Shown piece after piece: positions 16,702 to 29,548 of a DNA stretch of 64,000 nt (positions within the stretch are counted from its first letter, which is position 1; each line of letters begins with the position of its first letter). The stretch is from Celerinatantimonas diazotrophica. GTDB taxonomy: Bacteria; Pseudomonadota; Gammaproteobacteria; Enterobacterales; Celerinatantimonadaceae. The stretch covers positions 364,206-428,205 of the forward strand of contig NZ_SMGD01000014.1 in the NCBI RefSeq assembly GCF_004339545.1, given 5' to 3'. Below the pieces are notes generated by a model. The model ran no database searches and was not told the origin of the DNA. It worked only from the letters and a program-made list of their open reading frames with translations. Position numbers and translations under genes: made by a program.

Positions 16702-17892
16702 ATGGCTGAACGGCCTTCTCCTAAAACGAAGTTAACGTTACGTACGGTTTGGTTCGATCCAAATGTTCGTTCGTTAGTTTTTCAAGTTATTGTTATTGGC
16801 CTTGTTGCTTGGTTTTTACACGACATTATTTCCAATGCGTTAAACAATCTAGATGCACGAGGCATTAATACAGGCTTTGGTTTTTTAGATCAAAGAGCTG
16901 GATTCGGAATTATTCAATCGTTAATTCCTTACACTGAAGACAGTACTTATGGTGATACTTTCATTGTAGGTTTATTGAATACCTTACTGGTTTCCATTTT
17001 AGGGATTATCTTGGCAACCATTCTCGGATTTATTGTTGGCATCGCCAGATTATCTGATAACTGGGTTGTCTCGAAATTATCGTCCGTGTACGTTGAAATT
17101 CTGCGTAACACACCATTGTTGCTGCAAATATTTTTCTGGTATAACGCAGTGTTAGCACCGCTACCTCGTCCCAAACAGAGCTACCATATTGGTGAATGGT
17201 TCTTCTTAAATAGTCGAGGATTATACATTCCGAAACCAGTATTTATGGCTGGGTCTGGACTCGTAGTTGCCGCTATTATTGCGGCGATTGTCGCAATAAT
17301 AATATTGCGTTATTGGGCGAAACGGCGCCATGTTAGAACTGGCCAACCCTTCCCTGTGTTCTGGACATCGTTAGCTATTATAATCGTGCTGCCATGTTTA
17401 GGTTATTTTGTATCAGGTCGCCCCGTCTCTTTAGATTTTCCTCACCTAGCAGGTTTTAATTTTAGAGGTGGATTGACAATTATTCCTGAGTTAACTTCAT
17501 TGTTATTAGCACTGGCATTATATACCTCCGCGTTTATCGCTGAAATTGTTCGCTCAGGAATTGAAGCTGTGAACAAGGGACAAACAGAAGCCGCCCAATC
17601 TTTAGCATTATCTAAATCACAAACCTTACGCTTGGTTATTATTCCTCAGGCAATGCGGGTGATTATTCCGCCGCTCACCAGTGAATATCTTAACTTAACG
17701 AAAAACTCATCGCTCGCTACCGCCATTGGGTATCCTGAATTAGTTTCGGTATTCATGGGGACAACATTAAACCAGACAGGACAAGCAATTGAAGTCATCG
17801 CAATGACGATGGCTGTTTATTTGGTGATTAGTTTAAGTACATCATTACTAATGAACTTATACAACCGTAAAGTCGCGCTGGTCGAGAGGTAA
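16702..17892 (+). CDS. aapQ: Amino acid ABC transporter permease AapQ
   Basis: 396 residues, an inner-membrane permease of the HisMQ class. AapQ-type permeases carry extra N-terminal and central hydrophobic segments, matching this length. The EAA-type coupling loop is near the C-terminus (EAAQSLALSKSQTLRLVIIPQAMRV and PPLTSEYLNLTKNSSLA). The block RNTPLLLQIFFWY is typical of the first core helix. It forms the channel as a heterodimer with AapM. It begins 105 bp after aapJ and is followed by aapM with 2 nt between stop and start. Confidence 0.94.
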   Translation: MAERPSPKTKLTLRTVWFDPNVRSLVFQVIVIGLVAWFLHDIISNALNNLDARGINTGFGFLDQRAGFGIIQSLIPYTEDSTYGDTFIVGLLNTLLVSILGIILATILGFIVGIARLSDNWVVSKLSSVYVEILRNTPLLLQIFFWYNAVLAPLPRPKQSYHIGEWFFLNSRGLYIPKPVFMAGSGLVVAAIIAAIVAIIILRYWAKRRHVRTGQPFPVFWTSLAIIIVLPCLGYFVSGRPVSLDFPHLAGFNFRGGLTIIPELTSLLLALALYTSAFIAEIVRSGIEAVNKGQTEAAQSLALSKSQTLRLVIIPQAMRVIIPPLTSEYLNLTKNSSLATAIGYPELVSVFMGTTLNQTGQAIEVIAMTMAVYLVISLSTSLLMNLYNRKVALVER

Positions 17893-17894
17893 TT

Positions 17895-18995
17895 ATGAGT
17901 GAATATCAATTTAAACCTGATCGCCCGGCACCTTCGATTCAGGTTGGCTTCATAGGCTGGATGCGTAAAAACTTGTTTTCGACTTGGTATAATTCTATTT
18001 TCACTCTTTTAGTGTTGTACTTATTTGTTCCACCTATTTACCACTTTATTCAGTGGGCGTTTATTGACGCTTCTTGGATTGGAGATAGTCGCAAAGCCTG
18101 TACTGTTGGTGGTGGCGCATGTTGGGTCTTTGTCGAAAATCGTTTCTCGCAATTAATTTATGGCTTTTATCCACAGCCTGAGCGTTGGCGCCCCGACTTA
18201 GTTTATGCAAGCTGTGCTTTTTTGATCGGATGGCTCGCTATTCCCAAACTGCCTAAAAAAGTTTGGGTGGGAGCATTTACCATCTTCATCTACCCATTTA
18301 TTGCAGTTATTCTGCTTAGTGGTGGCATATTTGGACTAAAACCTATTGAAACAAGCCTCTGGGGGGGGTTGTTGGTGACCTTGGTTCTCGCTGTCTCAGG
18401 TATTGTAGTTTCGTTGCCATTTGGGACAGTTCTCGCCTTGGGAAGACGTTCTAAGATGCCAGTTATTCGGGCTGTTAGTACAATTTATATTGAATTCTGG
18501 CGGGCAGTTCCACTGATTACAGTGTTATTTATGGCTTCGGTTATGCTGCCACTATTTATGAGTTCAGAAGTGAATTTCGATAAATTGTTACGAGCGATGA
18601 TCGGTATCACCATGTTCTACTCAGCCTATATGGCTGAAGTGATTCGTGGGGGGTTACAAGCAATTCCTAGTGGTCAGTATGAAGCGGCTGAAGCCTTGGG
18701 ATTAAGCTACTGGAAATCGATGATCTTTGTCATTCTACCTCAAGCGTTAAAAATCACCATTCCATCGATCGTCAATACCTTTATTTCGCTGTTTAAAGAT
18801 ACCAGCTTAGTATTAATTATCGGCATCTTTGATCTATTGGCAATAGGTCAATCAGCAATGTCTGACCCTAAATGGCTTGGCTTCTCTATTGAGATGTATG
18901 TATTCATCGCATTTGTCTTTTGGTTATTTTGTTTTGGGATCTCTCGGTATTCCATCTATCTCGAAAACAAATTGCACACCGGCCATAAGAACTGA
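17895..18995 (+). CDS. aapM: Amino acid ABC transporter permease AapM
   Basis: 366 residues, partner permease of AapQ. Several N-terminal hydrophobic segments precede the core permease domain (about 155-360) with [19 protein letters not shown] and the coupling loop [24 protein letters not shown]. The central soluble stretch with [18 protein letters not shown] is typical of AapM proteins (usual length about 365-385). Its start follows the aapQ stop almost directly, so the two are translationally linked. Confidence 0.94.
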   Translation: MSEYQFKPDRPAPSIQVGFIGWMRKNLFSTWYNSIFTLLVLYLFVPPIYHFIQWAFIDASWIGDSRKACTVGGGACWVFVENRFSQLIYGFYPQPERWRPDLVYASCAFLIGWLAIPKLPKKVWVGAFTIFIYPFIAVILLSGGIFGLKPIETSLWGGLLVTLVLAVSGIVVSLPFGTVLALGRRSKMPVIRAVSTIYIEFWRAVPLITVLFMASVMLPLFMSSEVNFDKLLRAMIGITMFYSAYMAEVIRGGLQAIPSGQYEAAEALGLSYWKSMIFVILPQALKITIPSIVNTFISLFKDTSLVLIIGIFDLLAIGQSAMSDPKWLGFSIEMYVFIAFVFWLFCFGISRYSIYLENKLHTGHKN

Positions 18996-19012
18996 TCAAA
19001 AAGGATTTTAGT

Positions 19013-19777
19013 ATGACAGAGCAATCTAAGCTCACTCAGCAAGACACCGTGATTGAGCTGCGTAAAATGAACAAATGGTATGGTGAATTCCATGTGCTAA
19101 AGGACATCAATTTAAATGTCACCCGAGGTGAACGGATCGTCATTTGCGGTCCATCAGGCTCTGGGAAGTCGACAATGATTCGCTGTATTAACCGACTAGA
19201 AGAACATCAAGAAGGTGAAATTATTGTCAATGATACGTTACTAAACAACGATATTAAAAATATTGAATATGTACGCCGTGATGTTGGAATGTGTTTCCAG
19301 CACTTTAATTTGTTTCCACACTTAACTGTAATGCAAAACTGCTGCCTGGCTCCTATTTGGGTTAAACATATGCCGCAAAAAGAAGCTGAGCAAACCGCAA
19401 TGAAATATTTAGAACGGGTGAAAATTCCAGAACAAGCCCATAAATATCCGGGGCAATTATCCGGCGGACAGCAACAACGAGTCGCGATTGCCCGAAGCTT
19501 ATGTATGAACCCTTCGATTATGCTTTTTGATGAACCTACATCAGCCTTAGACCCCGAAATGGTTCGCGAAGTACTGGACGTAATGGTGGAACTTGCCGAA
19601 GAAGGCATGACGATGATTTGTGTTACTCACGAAATGGGATTTGCTAAGCAGGTTGCAGACCGTGTGATTTTTATGGACCGAGGAGAAATTATTGAACAAA
19701 ACACACCAGATAAGTTCTTTGATTCCCCACAATCAGAGCGCACAAAATTATTCTTAAGTCAGATCCTTAATCATTAA
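19013..19777 (+). CDS. aapP: Amino acid ABC transporter ATPase AapP
   Basis: 254 residues. It is a cytoplasmic ATPase of the polar amino acid uptake class with Walker [10 protein letters not shown] (about 46-54), Q loop [16 protein letters not shown] signature [15 protein letters not shown], Walker [15 protein letters not shown] and switch His in CVTHEMGFA. It powers AapQM. AAAAGGA precedes the ATG. A small extra N-terminal tail of about 12 residues is seen. The operon ends with a hairpin. Confidence 0.96.
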   Translation: MTEQSKLTQQDTVIELRKMNKWYGEFHVLKDINLNVTRGERIVICGPSGSGKSTMIRCINRLEEHQEGEIIVNDTLLNNDIKNIEYVRRDVGMCFQHFNLFPHLTVMQNCCLAPIWVKHMPQKEAEQTAMKYLERVKIPEQAHKYPGQLSGGQQQRVAIARSLCMNPSIMLFDEPTSALDPEMVREVLDVMVELAEEGMTMICVTHEMGFAKQVADRVIFMDRGEIIEQNTPDKFFDSPQSERTKLFLSQILNH

Positions 19778-19793
19778 TCTTCTGTTATGGGAA

Positions 19794-19819
19794 TAGTCTA
19801 TATCGCAAGATATAGACTA
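19794..19819 (+). terminator. Hairpin ending the aap operon
   Basis: A perfect 11-bp stem (TAGTCTATATC / GATATAGACTA) closed by a GCAA tetraloop, 16 nt after aapP. No T tract follows, so termination may need Rho or the element may protect the mRNA end. Confidence 0.6.
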
Positions 19820-19909
19820 CCTCTCATATTTATTTATTTTTCTAATAATTAAATTAATTTCGCCGATAACTTCTAATATTCCAACTACACTAAAAAGGCT
19901 GAAGATGGC

Positions 19910-21835
19910 ATGAGGTTGAAATATATGAGATTATCTCTACAAGGGAAACTGATTTCAGTAACAGTAGTTTTTCTAACGATAATTGCAGTTTGTTTAGGTT
20001 ATCTTGCTTACAATGAATTAGCTAATTCTCGAGAACAGGCTATATCATCACAGAGCGACGCACAGGCCCAAGCGTTTACGCAGTACTTATCCAGTTGGGC
20101 AAAAGACCGTAGAGATATGATGACAGCTCTTGGTATAGAGCTAAGTTCACAGTTAAAATCAGATGGAAAACTAAATCACACCGAGACGTTGAAATTCTTA
20201 AACCAGGCGAAGAGAAGCGGCGATTTTGCCTTAACTTTTGTTGGACTCGAAGACGGAACCATGTATCGCCATGACCCGAGCCTTGACAAAGCTGGCTATG
20301 ATCCTCGTGTACGAGGTTGGTATAAAACAGCTAAAAAGCTTGAAAAACCTTTTATTACCCTGCCCTATATTGCCGTAACTGGCAAAAAACTAGCAATTAC
20401 CTTTGTTCAGCCAATTATCATTGATGGCAAGTTTCGGGGGGCTATTGGAGGACTTTATTATCTAAATAAAATAGTGGACAACGTTCTCTCACTTAAAATT
20501 CAGGGAGATGGCTACGCCATGTTACTGGATAAACGTGGTGCAATTGCAGCCTTCCCGCAAAAAAATATGATCCTCAAAGCACCAAAAACGTTAAGTAGCC
20601 GTCTAGACACAAATAATCTTATTAAATTATCTAGCAAGCCTTCTGCTCATGACTTATCAATTCAAGGCAAAGATACCCTACTTTATCTCAATCCAGTTCC
20701 TAACACTGACTGGATCTTAGGCTTTGTGATGAATAAAAATGTGCTATATGCATCCATTTATCAGTTGCTTATCAAAATAGTAATTATCGTTGTCGTACTG
20801 TTGATCATCAGTATCATCGCTTCAATAGTCATTATTCGCTGGTTGTTTAAAGATTTACGTGAAGTTTCCAAAGGTCTTGCGAATATAGCTAGTGGCGGCG
20901 GAGATCTAACTATGCGGATCCAAACTTCATCACAAGACGAGATTGGAGAACTTGCCAGTAACTTTAATACCTTTATCGAATATTTGTATGGAATTATCTC
21001 ACGGCTCAAAGTTGTTGGAGATAGCCTAGTATCGGAAGCTTCAAATGCAAACAAAGTTTCTGATGAGAGCGCCAAACAGATCCATAATCAGCAGCAAGAA
21101 GTCACTATGGTTGCAACCGCTGTTCACGAAATGACTGTCGCGACCCAGGAAATAGCTAATAATGCTGCAAATACTGCCTCAACTTCTGATAATGCAGTTC
21201 ACTTAAGTGAACAAGGCTTAGTTGAAGTGAACAAAAGCCAAACTAGTATTAACCAATTAGCAGATGAAATTCAGGATACGTCTAAAGCAATAGGTGAATT
21301 GGATCAACATGTGCAAGAAATCGGGTCAATCCTATCGACTATTTCAGCTATTGCTGAGCAGACCAATTTATTAGCTCTTAATGCAGCCATTGAAGCTGCT
21401 CGAGCGGGAGAGCAAGGTCGAGGATTTGCTGTAGTCGCAGATGAAGTGCGCTCGCTTTCACAGCGGACTCATTCTTCGACAGAAGAGATCCGCAATATGA
21501 TTAAAGTTCTGCAAGAAGCAACAGACAATGCGGTAACTCGCATGACTAGCAGCCACGCAACTGCCCAACAAAGCGTTCATGATAGTGATCTGGCTAAACA
21601 AAGCTTTGTTGAAATACGCTCAGCAATTGAAACCATTAATGAAATGGCGACTCAAATTGCAACTGCAGCCGAAGAACAAACATCTGTTACAGCTGAAATT
21701 AATGAAAACACTAATAACATTAATCAAGTTTCTGATGAACTCAATAAAACCGCTCAAAGCAATGCGAAACAGGCTGAAATATTGTCAGATATTAGTGAAA
21801 AAGTTCGAGCAGACATTGGACAATTTAAACTATAA
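19910..21835 (+). CDS. Methyl-accepting chemotaxis protein with periplasmic dCache domain
   Basis: 641 residues (an internal ATG at 19925 would give 636). A short cytoplasmic start, TM1 (about 12-35), a periplasmic dCache_1-type sensor (about 36-280), TM2 (about 284-310), HAMP (about 310-365) and a long coiled-coil signalling domain with the tip [21 protein letters not shown]. There is no C-terminal CheR-binding pentapeptide. In the sensor, RGWY and PY of the amino-acid-type pocket are present, but the acidic residues expected after PY and in the GG-x-D strand appear to be Ala and Tyr. It stands right after the amino-acid transporter, which would suggest amino-acid sensing, but the ligand is uncertain. 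Confidence 0.93.
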   Translation: MRLKYMRLSLQGKLISVTVVFLTIIAVCLGYLAYNELANSREQAISSQSDAQAQAFTQYLSSWAKDRRDMMTALGIELSSQLKSDGKLNHTETLKFLNQAKRSGDFALTFVGLEDGTMYRHDPSLDKAGYDPRVRGWYKTAKKLEKPFITLPYIAVTGKKLAITFVQPIIIDGKFRGAIGGLYYLNKIVDNVLSLKIQGDGYAMLLDKRGAIAAFPQKNMILKAPKTLSSRLDTNNLIKLSSKPSAHDLSIQGKDTLLYLNPVPNTDWILGFVMNKNVLYASIYQLLIKIVIIVVVLLIISIIASIVIIRWLFKDLREVSKGLANIASGGGDLTMRIQTSSQDEIGELASNFNTFIEYLYGIISRLKVVGDSLVSEASNANKVSDESAKQIHNQQQEVTMVATAVHEMTVATQEIANNAANTASTSDNAVHLSEQGLVEVNKSQTSINQLADEIQDTSKAIGELDQHVQEIGSILSTISAIAEQTNLLALNAAIEAARAGEQGRGFAVVADEVRSLSQRTHSSTEEIRNMIKVLQEATDNAVTRMTSSHATAQQSVHDSDLAKQSFVEIRSAIETINEMATQIATAAEEQTSVTAEINENTNNINQVSDELNKTAQSNAKQAEILSDISEKVRADIGQFKL

Positions 21836-22354
21836 ACGCTGTTTAATATAGTAAAGTTGAAGATGTTCATTTAGATAAACCTGTTGATTATGTTCAACAG
21901 GTTTATCTTTATAATACAACCCCTGAGAAGTAGGAATAAATCCACGCTTAGCACACAACTGCTGCATTCCTTGGTAAGCTGGAGACAAAGAAACCCCCAT
22001 ACCTATACGCCGTCTACTGCGCAAAGCTTTCGGCTCAATGCGACTCATCAAGGCCGTTGCGACCCCTTGACGGCGCATTTCCGGAAGAACGACTAGCGTC
22101 GTAATTTCAGGAATATTGGCCTCTTTAAACATATAAAAGTCAGCATCCCAGCTCATACAAATAAAACCGATGATTTTTTGATCGCGAAGTGCAATCCAAC
22201 TTTCACAAGTTTCTATTAATTGTTGATGGAAGTCATCCAAATTAGCCGGTTCGGAAGGATAGAAAGTTGTTGAAAATCGGTCGTAAAGATGCCCGCACCA
22301 CTCCTGTTCAAGGGGCCTAATACTGCAGATCGTTTTACTGGCCGTTTGCAACAT
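21830..22354 (-). CDS. GNAT-family N-acetyltransferase
   Basis: 174 residues with an Acetyltransf_1 core: strand [23 protein letters not shown] contains the acetyl-CoA pyrophosphate loop motif R-R-Q-G-V-A-T, preceded by [23 protein letters not shown]. The substrate cannot be told. The protein is complete and of normal size for the family. It converges on the chemoreceptor gene with a 6-bp overlap of their ends, and the last coding part contains a strong hairpin that can terminate the receptor mRNA. No functional partner is evident nearby. Confidence 0.82.
   Translation of the reverse strand: MLQTASKTICSIRPLEQEWCGHLYDRFSTTFYPSEPANLDDFHQQLIETCESWIALRDQKIIGFICMSWDADFYMFKEANIPEITTLVVLPEMRRQGVATALMSRIEPKALRSRRRIGMGVSLSPAYQGMQQLCAKRGFIPTSQGLYYKDKPVEHNQQVYLNEHLQLYYIKQRL
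21874..21914 (+). terminator. Chemoreceptor terminator embedded in the GNAT coding sequence
   Basis: A perfect 14-bp stem (GATAAACCTGTTGA / TCAACAGGTTTATC) with a 6-nt loop followed by TTTATAA on the + strand lies about 40 bp beyond the receptor stop codon, inside the 3' end of the opposing acetyltransferase gene. Confidence 0.75.
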
Positions 22355-22489
22355 ATACTAACTCACATCATCTCTAAAAATATTTGTACTAACTTACCGG
22401 GTTACATACCGAATTTCCAGTGGCATTCCGGAATTAATATAAAGATTTAAGATGAAATTAGCATATTTAGCAAGGTAATGAGAAATAAA

Positions 22490-22528
22490 AGAAAAATAAA
22501 TGGCTTCGCCGACTCACGACGAAACCAT
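22490..22528 (-). terminator. Terminator of the thrS-to-ihfA cluster
   Basis: On the minus strand ATGGTTTCGTCG pairs with CGGCGAAGCCAT (12 bp, two G-U pairs), followed by TTTATTTTT, 27 bp after the ihfA stop. Confidence 0.8.
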
Positions 22529-22554
22529 CTATTCACAATAAACTACATCTAATA

Positions 22555-22854
22555 TTACTCAGACTTAGGTTCAGCGTTTTCAACACGGCTTTTCAATTTC
22601 TGGCCGGGTCGAAAAGTCACAACACGTCTAGCACTAATAGGAATGTCTTCCCCTGTTTTTGGATTTCGCCCCGGACGTTCATTTTTTTGCCGTAGATCGA
22701 AATTGCCAAATCCGGAAACTTTAACTTGTTCCCCAGATTCTAATGCCAGGCGGATTTCCTCGAAAAATGATTCCACTACATCTTTCGATTCTTTTTTACT
22801 AAACCCCAACCGATCAAAGAGATTCTCTGCCAGGTCAGCTTTAGTTAATGCCAT
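22555..22854 (-). CDS. ihfA: Integration host factor subunit alpha
   Basis: 99 residues, exactly the IHF-alpha size. It starts [13 protein letters not shown] and has the DNA-bending beta-arm [20 protein letters not shown] with the intercalating Pro (NPKTG). IHF is a sequence-specific DNA-bending heterodimer with IhfB. The gene follows pheT with a 2-nt gap, the conserved pheST-ihfA arrangement, and ends the cluster. Confidence 0.98.
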   Translation of the reverse strand: MALTKADLAENLFDRLGFSKKESKDVVESFFEEIRLALESGEQVKVSGFGNFDLRQKNERPGRNPKTGEDIPISARRVVTFRPGQKLKSRVENAEPKSE

Positions 22855-22856
22855 AT

Positions 22857-25244
22857 CTAATCCCTCAAGGATGCATCGAATTCGGATTTGAGAGCGGCGA
22901 CAATATCATCAACAATTGCGACAATCTCAGCTTCATCCAAAGTATGGGTCTTATCCTGTAAAGTTAAGCTAAGCGCAATGCTTTTTTTACCTTCAGGGAC
23001 ACCTTTACCTTGGTATACATCGAATAAGTTTACGCCAACTAATTGATTTGTGCCATTTTTCCGAACACATTTTATTAAATCTGCGGCATTAACGGAACTA
23101 TTTACAACAATTGCTAAATCTCGACGATTTGAAGGGTATTTTGAAACCGGTTCAATATGTGGAATTTTCCCTTCAATTAGTGCTGATTGAAGCAATTCAA
23201 ACATAAACACACGACCGCTCAGTGAATATGTTTTTTCTAATTGAGGATGAATCGCCCCAACCCAACCGACGCATTTACCACAGCGAAGAATTTGCGCACT
23301 TTGTCCTGGATGAAGCGCCGGATGTTCAGCTTTGATAAATTCAAATTCGTCTTCGCATCCACTCGCCGAAATCAATGCTTCAACGTCACCTTTAATATCA
23401 AAAAAATCAACTTCACGTTGACCATCATGCCAACTCTCATCAGAAATAGGCCCAACAATCGCACCACCAATCATCGGTTCCTGACGTACTTTTAATGATT
23501 CAGTTGCATCGGGAATAAAGCGCAAACCTGTTTCAAAAACACGGATTCTTGGCTGTTGTCGTTTCTGATTATATGAAATAGTATCTAGCAATCCAGTCCA
23601 TAAACTCAGGCGCATTTGCGACATATCTGATGCAATTGGATTTGGCAAATTCATCGCTTCTTGCTGTGGATGTAATTTTTGCTGCTTTTTAGGATCAACG
23701 AAACTATAAGTCACCGCTTCTTGGTAATCTCGATTAACTAAAATATCTCTCAATCGTCCTAAAGCTAGTGAAGCTTCAGGTGTTAACGCCATTTTTAAAT
23801 GAGCATTTGGTGACACGTTGGGGATTTCGTTATAACCATATACACGAGCAATTTCTTCAATTAAATCCTGCTCAATTTCTAGATCAAATCGATAACTTGG
23901 TGAAATCCCTGTCCAAGTATCTCCTTGTTGCTTGACATCTAAACCTAGCCGGTTAAGTATTCTGCATACCTGCTCTGTTGAAAATTCTTGACCAATCAAC
24001 TTGTTTAAACGAGCATGGCGCAATGTAATCGGCTGTGGTTTTGGCAATTTATCCCGATTTTCAGCCACTATTACCGGCCCTGCTTGACCGCCACAGATCT
24101 GTTGGATCAGGGCGCTAGCTCGTTGCAGTGCTGTCTCTTGTAATTGCCAATCAACACCCCGCTCAAATCGATGTGAAGCATCGGTATGTAAACCATATTG
24201 ACGGGCTCGGCCAGTAATAGCCAACGGTGCAAAAAATGCACTCTCTAAGAAGATTGACTGACTTTGCTTAGTAACACCACTGTGTAGACCGCCAAAGATC
24301 CCTGCAAGCGCAATTGGGCCGTTATCATCAGCAATAACGAGCGTGTTATCACTTAATTTTACTTCTTGCTCATCAAGAGTAATCAGCGTTTCACTATCAG
24401 TCGCTAAACGAACATGAATTGAACCACTGACCTTATTGGCATCAAATGCATGCAGTGGCTGCCCCAGTTCTAACATAACGTAATTAGTAACATCGACAAT
24501 CGGATCGATAGAACGAATACCGCTACGACGTAACTTTTCTTTCATCCATAACGGGGTATTGGCACTTAGATCAACGTTTTCAATCACTCGACCAAGATAG
24601 CGTGGGCATTCTTCAGGCGCTTCAACTGATACATTGATCGTACTAGACGAATCCTCAATAACATCATCTACAACAATAGGTGTGACATCTAACTGATTTA
24701 AAACGCCTACTTCACGAGCAATCCCAGCAATACTCAAGCAATCGGCTCTATTTGGGGTTAAATCGATATCAATAGAAATATCATTCAACTGAAGATATTC
24801 TCGCAAATTTTGCCCTACTGGGGCATCTAATGGCAATTCGATGATGCCATCATGGTCTTCACTTAGCCCTAATTCACTAGCACTGCAGAGCATCCCATTT
24901 GATGGTTGTCCACGTAGTTTTGCCTTCTTAATTTTAAAATTATCTGGCAAAAGAGCCCCAACTGTAGCGACTGCAACTTTTAGTCCCTGACGACAGTTCG
25001 GCGCACCACACACGATCTGAACAGGTTCAGATGCACCGATGTTAACTTGAGTCACTCGCAATTTATCCGCATCTGGATGCGGCTGACACTCAATGACTTT
25101 CCCTACAATGACGCCAGAGAATTCACCAGCAACAGGTTCAGTTGTATCAACCTCTAACCCTGCCATTGTTATTTGTTCACATAAAGCATTTGAGTCGATC
25201 TGCGGATTGACCCACTCGCGCAGCCAAGCTTCACTAAATTTCAT
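22857..25244 (-). CDS. pheT: Phenylalanine-tRNA ligase beta subunit
   Basis: 795 residues, same as E. coli PheT. Order: N-terminal domain, tRNA-binding OB domain (about 40-150, with VCGAPN), B3/B4 editing domain (about 210-400, HAFDANK), B5 domain (about 400-475), the inactive synthetase-like core and the C-terminal ferredoxin-like anticodon-binding domain (FDX-ACB, about 700-795, with [13 protein letters not shown]). It acts as an alpha2-beta2 tetramer with PheS. It is separated from pheS by 14 nt. Confidence 0.98.
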   Translation of the reverse strand: MKFSEAWLREWVNPQIDSNALCEQITMAGLEVDTTEPVAGEFSGVIVGKVIECQPHPDADKLRVTQVNIGASEPVQIVCGAPNCRQGLKVAVATVGALLPDNFKIKKAKLRGQPSNGMLCSASELGLSEDHDGIIELPLDAPVGQNLREYLQLNDISIDIDLTPNRADCLSIAGIAREVGVLNQLDVTPIVVDDVIEDSSSTINVSVEAPEECPRYLGRVIENVDLSANTPLWMKEKLRRSGIRSIDPIVDVTNYVMLELGQPLHAFDANKVSGSIHVRLATDSETLITLDEQEVKLSDNTLVIADDNGPIALAGIFGGLHSGVTKQSQSIFLESAFFAPLAITGRARQYGLHTDASHRFERGVDWQLQETALQRASALIQQICGGQAGPVIVAENRDKLPKPQPITLRHARLNKLIGQEFSTEQVCRILNRLGLDVKQQGDTWTGISPSYRFDLEIEQDLIEEIARVYGYNEIPNVSPNAHLKMALTPEASLALGRLRDILVNRDYQEAVTYSFVDPKKQQKLHPQQEAMNLPNPIASDMSQMRLSLWTGLLDTISYNQKRQQPRIRVFETGLRFIPDATESLKVRQEPMIGGAIVGPISDESWHDGQREVDFFDIKGDVEALISASGCEDEFEFIKAEHPALHPGQSAQILRCGKCVGWVGAIHPQLEKTYSLSGRVFMFELLQSALIEGKIPHIEPVSKYPSNRRDLAIVVNSSVNAADLIKCVRKNGTNQLVGVNLFDVYQGKGVPEGKKSIALSLTLQDKTHTLDEAEIVAIVDDIVAALKSEFDASLRD

Positions 25245-25258
25245 TGTCTACCTATCCC

Positions 25259-26287
<1,029 letters not shown>

Positions 26288-26363
26288 CTAAATATTAATC
26301 GAAAGTCGCTAAAATGGCTAGGCAACCAACCCAAAAGTGCCACATTATCAAGGAATTCAGACA

Positions 26364-26390
26364 CGAAAAAGCCCGGCTATTGCCGGGCTC
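26364..26390 (-). terminator. Terminator after rplT
   Basis: On the minus strand AGCCCGGC and GCCGGGCT form an 8-bp G/C-rich stem with a short loop, followed by TTTTTC. It separates the infC-rpmI-rplT unit from pheS. Confidence 0.85.
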
Positions 26391-26408
26391 TTCCATATTC
26401 TCAAAAAC

Positions 26409-26774
<366 letters not shown>

Positions 26775-26780
26775 TTAAAC

Positions 26781-26978
26781 TTAAGCGTAAGGCAACATAC
26801 GTACGACGGATGCAATATCAGATTTTGCAACCATGCTTTTTGCACGCAATTGACGTTTAACTTTCGTACGACGCTTAGTCAGGATATGACGCAGGCCAGC
26901 TTGTTTACATTTAAAACCACCAGAACCGGTTTTTTTGAAGCGCTTCGCTGCGCCTCTGTCAGTTTTTAATTTTGGCAT
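26781..26978 (-). CDS. rpmI: 50S ribosomal protein L35
   Basis: 65 residues, typical. It begins [18 protein letters not shown] and has the SHxL-like [15 protein letters not shown] block. It lies between infC and rplT as in almost all bacteria. The 98-bp gap upstream to infC could host the L20 operator. Confidence 0.98.
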   Translation of the reverse strand: MPKLKTDRGAAKRFKKTGSGGFKCKQAGLRHILTKRRTKVKRQLRAKSMVAKSDIASVVRMLPYA

Positions 26979-27076
26979 TTACATGCACTCCGCATTGGGA
27001 TTAATAAACAGCAGCAAGGCGAACAAAACCAGCTATTCATATGAATAGCTGGTTATAAGTTACTTGAAAGCCTTAA

Positions 27077-27619
27077 CTACTTCTTCTTAGGAGCAAGTAC
27101 CATGACGGCTTGTCGGCCTTCCATTTTAGGAAATGCTTCAACGATAGCCAGTTCTTCCAGATCGTCTTTAATGCGATTCAAAAGATCAAACCCTAAACGT
27201 TGATGTGCCATTTCCCGTCCACGGAAACGCAAAGTCACCTTGGCTTTATTGCCCTCTTCAATGAAGCGAATCAGGTTGCGTAGTTTTACCTGATAGTCGC
27301 CCTCATCAGTTCCAGGTCGGAATTTAACTTCCTTGACCTGAATCTGTTTTTGCTTTTTCTTCTGCTCTTTTGCAGATTTACTTTTTTCGTAGAGGAATTT
27401 CCCGTAATCCATAATTCGGCAAACAGGAGGCTCAGCATTAGGGCTAATCTCTACCAGATCAACACCTGCATTGTGTGCTTTATCTAAAGCATCCTCAATT
27501 GAAACAACCCCTATCTGCTCGCCTTCAGTACCAATTAAGCGGACTTCGGGAACTCGGATCTCACGGTTAATTTTATTTGGTCGAACAACTTTTTGCTGAC
27601 CTCTTCTTCCACCTTTTAT
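27077..27619 (-). CDS. infC: Translation initiation factor IF-3, with an AUA start codon
   Basis: Read from ATA at 27619, the protein has 180 residues, exactly the E. coli IF-3 length. The N-terminal part ([18 protein letters not shown]) and linker align well, and the C-terminal domain includes [20 protein letters not shown] and [13 protein letters not shown] start at the first ATG (27412) would remove the whole N-terminal domain. E. coli infC uses AUU at the same place (thrS stop, one codon, start, then AAA GGx GGx); here this codon is ATA. The Shine-Dalgarno AGGAA overlaps the end of thrS. Rare start codons let IF-3 repress its own translation. Confidence 0.93.
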   Translation of the reverse strand: MKGGRRGQQKVVRPNKINREIRVPEVRLIGTEGEQIGVVSIEDALDKAHNAGVDLVEISPNAEPPVCRIMDYGKFLYEKSKSAKEQKKKQKQIQVKEVKFRPGTDEGDYQVKLRNLIRFIEEGNKAKVTLRFRGREMAHQRLGFDLLNRIKDDLEELAIVEAFPKMEGRQAVMVLAPKKK

Positions 27620-27622
27620 AAC

Positions 27623-29548
27623 TTATTCCTCCGACATTGTTATCACACGGTTGTCGATTTCGGTACGCACTTGATGAATAAAATCAGCGACTTTCATTTT
27701 ACCTAAATCGACGCCCTTACGAGTACGAACTGCAACTTCTTGCGCTTCTACTTCTTTGTCACCAATGACTAGTAAGTAGGGTACCCGTTTTAGCGTATGT
27801 TCCCGGATTTTAAAACCAATTTTTTCATTTCTAAAATCTGCAGACGCGCGAATTCCAGCTTCCTTAAGCGCAGCTACAGTCTGTTTGACAAAATCAGCCT
27901 GATTATCCGTAATATTCATTACAACGACCTGAGTTGGCGCAAGCCATACCGGGAAGAAGCCAATATATTCTTCAGTTAAGATACCAAAGAAACGTTCTAA
28001 AGAACCTAATATAGCACGGTGAATCATCACCGGAACCTTACGTTCGTTACTTTCAGCGACGTAAGATGCTCCCAAACGCCCAGGCATTGAGAAATCTAAC
28101 TGAATTGTACCACACTGCCATGCCCTGTCCAAACAATCATATAGAGTAAATTCAATCTTAGGCCCGTAAAACGCACCTTCGCCAGGTTGAATCTCATATT
28201 CAAGTTGATTATGCACTAACGAATCTTTCAGTGCATTTTCAGCTTTATCCCAGATTTCATCACTCCCGACTCGTTTTTCTGGACGAGTTGACAGTTTGAC
28301 AGCAATTTTATCGAAGCCAAAAGTACTGTACATGTCGTAAACCATTTTAATACATGAGGAGACCTCGTCTTGTATTTGATCTTCTGTACAGAAAATATGG
28401 GCATCATCTTGTGTGAAACCGCGCACCCGCATTAACCCATGCAGAGCTCCGGATGGTTCGTTCCTGTGACAACTCCCAAATTCAGCCATTCGCAGCGGCA
28501 AATCACGATATGATTTAAGTCCCTGGTTAAAAATCTGGATATGGCCTGGGCAGTTCATTGGTTTAATCGCGTATTCACGATTTTCTGAATTCGTGGTAAA
28601 CATGTTTTCAGCATATTTATCCCAGTGACCAGAACGTTCCCACAATACACGATCCATGATCATCGGTGCTTTCACTTCTTGATAATCATATTCACCTAGT
28701 TTTTCACGAACAAATTTTTCCAGTTCACGGAAAATGGTCCAACCATCATTATGCCAAAAAACCATGCCTGGTGCTTCTTCTTGCCAGTGGAACAGATCCA
28801 GAGCTTTTCCGACTTTCCGATGGTCTCGTTTGGCTGCTTCTTCAAGTTGTGTCAGATAAACTTTAAGCTGTTTTTTATCAGCCCAAGCAGTCCCGTAGAT
28901 CCGTTGCAACATTTTATTGTTACTGTCACCACGCCAATATGCTCCAGCCACTTTCATCAATCTAAAATTTTGACAGAAACGCATATTAGGTACATGAGGG
29001 CCACGACACATATCCACATATTCCATGTGATGATATAAACCTGGACGGTCGCTGGGATCGATGCCTTCGATAATTTCTAATTTGTAAGGCTCATTGCGTT
29101 CACTAAACACACGCTTTGCTTCATCTACCGAAACTTTTTCTTTAATCACTTCATAGTTAGTTTTAGCTAACTCTTTCATGCGCTTTTCTAACGTTTCCAG
29201 ATCATCCTGCGTCAGCGAATGTTCCATATCGACATCGTAATAAAATCCTTTGTCGATAGTTGGGCCGATGGCCATTTTCACATCGGGCCATAATTGTTTA
29301 ATTGCATGCCCCAACAAGTGCGCACAAGAGTGACGAATAATTTCTAGACCGTCTTCATCTTTCGCTGTAATAATCTCGACTTTCGCATCGTCACTGACTG
29401 TATCGCAAGCATCAACTCGTTGGCCGTTTACTCGACCTGCAATACATGCTTTAGCTAAACCGGCACCGATACTGGATGCGATTTCAGCGATTGAGACTGG
29501 ATTATCGAACTGACGCTGGCTTCCGTCAGGAAGCGTAATAACTGGCAT
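27623..29548 (-). CDS. thrS: Threonine-tRNA ligase
   Basis: 641 residues (E. coli 642). Order: TGS domain (1-62), editing domain (about 63-225) with HxxxH ([10 protein letters not shown]) and a Cys-containing zinc-like site, class II catalytic core (about 245-530) with [10 protein letters not shown] and [10 protein letters not shown]-like [15 protein letters not shown], and the C-terminal anticodon-binding domain. It charges tRNA-Thr and edits Ser-tRNA-Thr. The stop codon is 3 nt before the infC start codon, so infC translation is probably coupled. Confidence 0.98.
   Translation of the reverse strand: MPVITLPDGSQRQFDNPVSIAEIASSIGAGLAKACIAGRVNGQRVDACDTVSDDAKVEIITAKDEDGLEIIRHSCAHLLGHAIKQLWPDVKMAIGPTIDKGFYYDVDMEHSLTQDDLETLEKRMKELAKTNYEVIKEKVSVDEAKRVFSERNEPYKLEIIEGIDPSDRPGLYHHMEYVDMCRGPHVPNMRFCQNFRLMKVAGAYWRGDSNNKMLQRIYGTAWADKKQLKVYLTQLEEAAKRDHRKVGKALDLFHWQEEAPGMVFWHNDGWTIFRELEKFVREKLGEYDYQEVKAPMIMDRVLWERSGHWDKYAENMFTTNSENREYAIKPMNCPGHIQIFNQGLKSYRDLPLRMAEFGSCHRNEPSGALHGLMRVRGFTQDDAHIFCTEDQIQDEVSSCIKMVYDMYSTFGFDKIAVKLSTRPEKRVGSDEIWDKAENALKDSLVHNQLEYEIQPGEGAFYGPKIEFTLYDCLDRAWQCGTIQLDFSMPGRLGASYVAESNERKVPVMIHRAILGSLERFFGILTEEYIGFFPVWLAPTQVVVMNITDNQADFVKQTVAALKEAGIRASADFRNEKIGFKIREHTLKRVPYLLVIGDKEVEAQEVAVRTRKGVDLGKMKVADFIHQVRTEIDNRVITMSEE

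Noticed and set aside
27077-27412. Short IF-3 beginning at the first ATG (111 residues)
   Set aside because: It would lack the whole N-terminal domain; the conserved frame extends to the AUA at 27619 and gives the normal 180 residues.
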